Shown here: positions 6,772 through 9,090 of the stretch, piece after piece
Layout: every line of letters starts with the position of its first letter
Numbering within the stretch: the stretch's first letter is position 1
NCBI GenBank assembly: GCA_031178305.1
Contig: JAPSJG010000125.1
Span: 1 to 9,090 of the forward strand
Length of the DNA stretch: 9,090 nucleotides
Origin: Sinorhizobium sp.
GTDB lineage: Bacteria > Pseudomonadota > Alphaproteobacteria > Rhizobiales > Rhizobiaceae
Direction: 5' to 3'
Position numbers and translations under genes: made by a program
Notes under the pieces: generated by a model
Database searches by the model: none
Seen by the model: the letters and a program-made list of their open reading frames with translations, nothing else
What the model was told of the DNA's origin: nothing

Positions 6772-7593
6772 GTGGAGAACCGCAAAAACTACTTCCACCT
6801 GCACCTCGTCTCCGATTCGACGGGCGAAACGCTCATCGCCGCCGGCCGCGCCGCGGCCGCGCAGTTCCAGTCCTCGCATGCGCTGGAACATGTCTATCCG
6901 CTGATCCGCAACAGGAAGCAGTTGATGCAGGTCCTGGAAGCGATCGACGGCGCGCCGGGCATCGTGCTCTACACGATCGTCGACCGTGAGCTTGCCGATT
7001 TGATCGACCAGCGGTGCCGCGAGATCGGCGTTCCCTGCGTCTCCGTACTCGACCCAATCATCGAGCTGTTCCAGTCCTACCTCGGTTCGCCATCGCGCCG
7101 CCGCTCAGGTGCCCAGCACGTGATGGACGCGGAATATTTCGCCCGCATCGAAGCGCTGAACTTCACCATGGATCACGACGATGGCCAGATGCCGGCAGAT
7201 TTCAACGAGGCGGACGTCGTTCTCGTGGGTGTGAGCCGAACCTCGAAGACGCCGACGAGCATCTATCTCGCCAATCGAGGCATCAAGACCGCCAATATTC
7301 CGATCGTGCCCGGTGTGCCGCTGCCTGAGGCCTTGCTCCAGGCGACGAGGCCGTTGATCGTCGGTCTCATTGCCAGCGCCGATCGGCTGTCGCAGGTCCG
7401 CCAGCACCGCGTGCTCGGCACCACCCATGGCTTTCATGGCGAAGATTATACAGATAGGGCGGCGATCGCCGAAGAACTGAAATATGCCCGCACGCTCTGT
7501 GCACGCAACAATTGGCCGATCATCGACGTTACGCGCCGCTCTATAGAAGAAACCGCAGCGGCGATCGTTGCTCTTCGCCCGCGGCTTAGATAA
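6772..7593 (+). CDS. Pyruvate phosphate dikinase / PEP synthase regulatory protein (DUF299 kinase-phosphorylase)
   Basis: Members of this family (PpsR/PDRP) are bifunctional: they inactivate PEP synthase or pyruvate phosphate dikinase by ADP-dependent phosphorylation and reactivate it by phosphate-dependent dephosphorylation, setting the flux between pyruvate and PEP. The 273-residue product has the normal family length, with the N-terminal HLVSDSTGET (11-20), a mid-region FTMDHDDG (131-138) and the nucleotide-binding loop GVSRTSKTPTS (153-163), followed by ANIPIVPGVPLP (174-185). The start is a GTG at 6772 with GGAG six bases upstream. It is the first gene right of oriC; the Caulobacter origin lies between hemE and a homologue of Rickettsia RP001, which I believe is this same family. 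Rhizobia contain PpdK, so dikinase is the likelier target, but the sequence alone does not say which. Confidence 0.93.
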   Translation: MENRKNYFHLHLVSDSTGETLIAAGRAAAAQFQSSHALEHVYPLIRNRKQLMQVLEAIDGAPGIVLYTIVDRELADLIDQRCREIGVPCVSVLDPIIELFQSYLGSPSRRRSGAQHVMDAEYFARIEALNFTMDHDDGQMPADFNEADVVLVGVSRTSKTPTSIYLANRGIKTANIPIVPGVPLPEALLQATRPLIVGLIASADRLSQVRQHRVLGTTHGFHGEDYTDRAAIAEELKYARTLCARNNWPIIDVTRRSIEETAAAIVALRPRLR

Positions 7594-7687
7594 GCCGGAA
7601 CTCCGAGCCGGACGCCGCAGCCCTCGCCCTTCCGGCCTTCAACAAAAGCGATGCGATGATCGCGATTTAGCAATGCGGGACGACAGT

Positions 7688-8287
7688 ATGACAGCCTTGC
7701 TTGTGTTGGCCTCGGCCAGTCCGTTTCGCCGCGCCCTCCTCGAAAACGCAGGACTCGTCTTCGAGGCGCATGCGGCCAAGGTGGACGAGCGCGCCTTGGA
7801 GCAGCCGCTCGAGGCGGCGGGTGCTTCGCCCGTCGATGTCGCGCTTGCGCTAGCGGAGGCGAAGGCGCTCGATGTCGCCCGCCATTTCGAGGGCGCATTG
7901 GTGATCGGCAGCGACCAGACGATGTCGCTCGGGCCACGCGTCTACCACAAGCCGAAGGACATGGAGGAAGCCGCCGAGCATCTCCTCTCCCTTTCCGGCA
8001 AGACGCATAGCCTAAATAGCGCGATCGTTCTCGTCCGCGACGGCGATGTTCTCTGGCGACACGTCACCACCGCTCACATGACGGTCAGGCCCTTGAGCCG
8101 GGGCTTTGTCGAGCGGCACCTGGCGAGAGTGGGTGAGAAAGCGCTGGCGAGCGTCGGCGCCTATCAGCTCGAAGGGGAAGGCATCCAGCTCTTCGAAAGG
8201 ATCGAGGGCGACTATTTTACTATTCTCGGCCTGCCGATGCTGCCGCTGCTCTCCAAGCTCCGTGAACTGGGGTCCATCGATGCGTGA
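7688..8287 (+). CDS. maf: Maf-family nucleotide pyrophosphatase (YceF-like)
   Basis: Maf proteins hydrolyse non-canonical or modified nucleoside triphosphates to monophosphates and pyrophosphate, keeping them out of nucleic acids. The 199-residue product begins MTALLVLASASPFRRALLENAG, with the SxSxxR motif at 9-15, DER (33-35), SDQT (75-78), SGKTH (103-107) and EGDYFTILGLPM near the end. The SDQ motif, where the YhdE/Maf branch has a DT motif, points to the YceF branch, whose E. coli member prefers 7-methyl-GTP; substrate here is inferred. I chose the ATG at 7688, preceded by GGGA, to match the family start; an in-frame ATG at 7673 would add five residues. The gap from the preceding gene is 94 bases. 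The stop codon overlaps aroE by eight bases and is part of parS site 4. Confidence 0.93.
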   Translation: MTALLVLASASPFRRALLENAGLVFEAHAAKVDERALEQPLEAAGASPVDVALALAEAKALDVARHFEGALVIGSDQTMSLGPRVYHKPKDMEEAAEHLLSLSGKTHSLNSAIVLVRDGDVLWRHVTTAHMTVRPLSRGFVERHLARVGEKALASVGAYQLEGEGIQLFERIEGDYFTILGLPMLPLLSKLRELGSIDA

Positions 8288-9090
8288 TTCACGTGAAACA
8301 TCTGTTAACCATGCCTTTGTTACCGGCTGTCCGATCAGGCATTCCCGCTCGCCGCTGATCCACGGCTATTGGCTGAAGAAATTCGGAATACCGGGCAGCT
8401 ATAAGGCACACGAGGTCAAGCCCGCGGACTTCCCGGCTTTCATGAGTGCACTTAGGGATGGAAGCGCCGGCTTCTGCGGCGGCAATGTCACCATTCCGCA
8501 CAAGGAGGCGGCGTTCCAGCTTGCCGACCGGTCCGACGAACGAGCGGCCGAGCTCGGTGCGGCCAATACGCTGTGGCTCGAGGACGGTGAAATCCATGCC
8601 ACCAATACCGACGGTCTCGGCTTCGTCGCTAATCTTGACGAACGCGCCAGCGGCTGGGACCGGGCCTCGACCGCCGTCATACTCGGCGCCGGCGGGGCCA
8701 GCCGCGCCGTCATCCAGGCGGTGCGCGACCGCGGGGTCAAGACGATCCATGTGGTGAACCGCACCGAGGCCCGGGCGCGGGAGCTTGCCGATCGCTTCGG
8801 TGCTGCCGTCCTTGCGCATCCGATGGCGGCGCTCTCCGAGGTCATGGCTGGTGCCGGCCTGTTCGTGAACACCACCTCCCTCGGCATGGGTGGAGAGCCG
8901 GCGCCGCAGATCGATTTTTCCCGGCTTTCCCCGGAGGCCGTCGTCACCGATATTGTTTATGTGCCGCTCAAGACTCCGCTTTTGCGGCAAGCGGAGGAGC
9001 AGGGCTTCCGTATCATCGACGGACTTGGCATGTTGTTGCACCAGGCCGTGCCCGGATTCGAAAAATGGTTTGGGCGACGGCCGGTCGTCG
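8280..9090 (+). CDS. aroE: AroE, shikimate 5-dehydrogenase, partial (last residues outside window)
   Basis: AroE reduces 3-dehydroshikimate to shikimate with NADPH, the fourth step of aromatic amino acid synthesis. The frame is open for 270 codons to the right edge; family length is about 270-290, so only the tail is missing. Motifs: the substrate-binding HSRSPLIH (Ser22, Ser24), NVTIPHKE with catalytic Lys75, AANT with Asn96, NTDG with catalytic Asp111, the NADP-binding GAGGASRA (136-143), NRT (160-162) that suits NADP preference, and GMLLHQA with Gln255. The ATG at 8280 (MRDSRETSVNHAFVTG) overlaps the maf stop region by eight bases, so the two are probably co-translated. Codons 2-7 also form parS site 4. 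In rhizobia coaE and dnaQ often follow, outside this window. Confidence 0.96.
   Translation, partial: MRDSRETSVNHAFVTGCPIRHSRSPLIHGYWLKKFGIPGSYKAHEVKPADFPAFMSALRDGSAGFCGGNVTIPHKEAAFQLADRSDERAAELGAANTLWLEDGEIHATNTDGLGFVANLDERASGWDRASTAVILGAGGASRAVIQAVRDRGVKTIHVVNRTEARARELADRFGAAVLAHPMAALSEVMAGAGLFVNTTSLGMGGEPAPQIDFSRLSPEAVVTDIVYVPLKTPLLRQAEEQGFRIIDGLGMLLHQAVPGFEKWFGRRPVV
8285..8300. promoter_or_regulatory. parS site 4 in the maf/aroE overlap, asymmetric variant with a GANTC site
   Basis: TGATTCACGTGAAACA matches the parS consensus at 15 of 16 positions and is the exact reverse complement of site 2. The one change gives GATTC (8286-8290). The first three bases are the maf stop codon and the whole site lies in aroE codons 2-7 (RDSRET). 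It is about 1.7 kb from oriC, on the opposite side to the other three. Confidence 0.88.

Noticed and set aside
8289..9041. Minus-strand open frame of 250 codons
   Set aside because: Antisense to aroE, which has its complete set of catalytic and NADP-binding residues.

Overview
The window looks like a piece of the main chromosome of a rhizobial alphaproteobacterium, most likely Sinorhizobium/Ensifer or a close relative. That assignment rests on gene order (mnmG, mnmE, rho, hemJ, hemE on one strand, then a PEP-metabolism regulatory protein, maf and aroE on the other), on the close resemblance of the encoded proteins to rhizobial versions as I remember them, and on CTTGAC-type and CTATxT-type promoter elements. 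No database search was possible. All seven complete or nearly complete genes have intact motifs, and I see no mobile element, prophage, CRISPR array, tRNA or rRNA.

Layout: bases 1-1440 hold the N-terminal three quarters of mnmG (minus strand, cut by the window edge). Bases 1441-1636 are a short intergenic stretch with a perfect parS palindrome, two strong hairpins and a likely mnmG promoter. Then come mnmE (1637-2956), a 382-base palindrome-rich gap with a second parS, rho (3339-4604) with its own intrinsic terminator, a 190-base rho leader with a third parS, and the abutting pair hemJ and hemE (4795-6366). All of these read leftwards. Bases 6367-6771 are a divergent non-coding region that I call the chromosomal replication origin, oriC. 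From there a rightward cluster begins: a kinase/phosphorylase of the PEP synthase/pyruvate phosphate dikinase regulatory family, maf, and aroE (cut by the right edge, overlapping maf by 8 bases, with a fourth parS in its first codons).

How it fits together: the genes diverge from oriC so that transcription runs with the replication forks. The origin has an AT-rich part next to hemE, a cluster of DnaA-box-like sites next to the rightward genes, and four GANTC (CcrM methylation) sites. Four parS-like sites surround it, as expected for the ParABS chromosome segregation system; parA and parB usually lie just beyond mnmG in rhizobia, outside this window. The genes themselves are housekeeping: tRNA wobble-uridine modification (MnmE/MnmG), transcription termination (Rho), heme synthesis (HemE, HemJ), control of pyruvate/PEP conversion, nucleotide-pool sanitation (Maf) and aromatic amino acid synthesis (AroE).

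The most unusual signal is that three of the four parS sites carry the same change from the perfect palindrome, and this change creates a GANTC methylation site inside one ParB half-site. Two of them are identical 16-mers in opposite orientation. One parS exactly fills the 16-base spacer of a candidate rho promoter, and another lies in the maf/aroE coding overlap.
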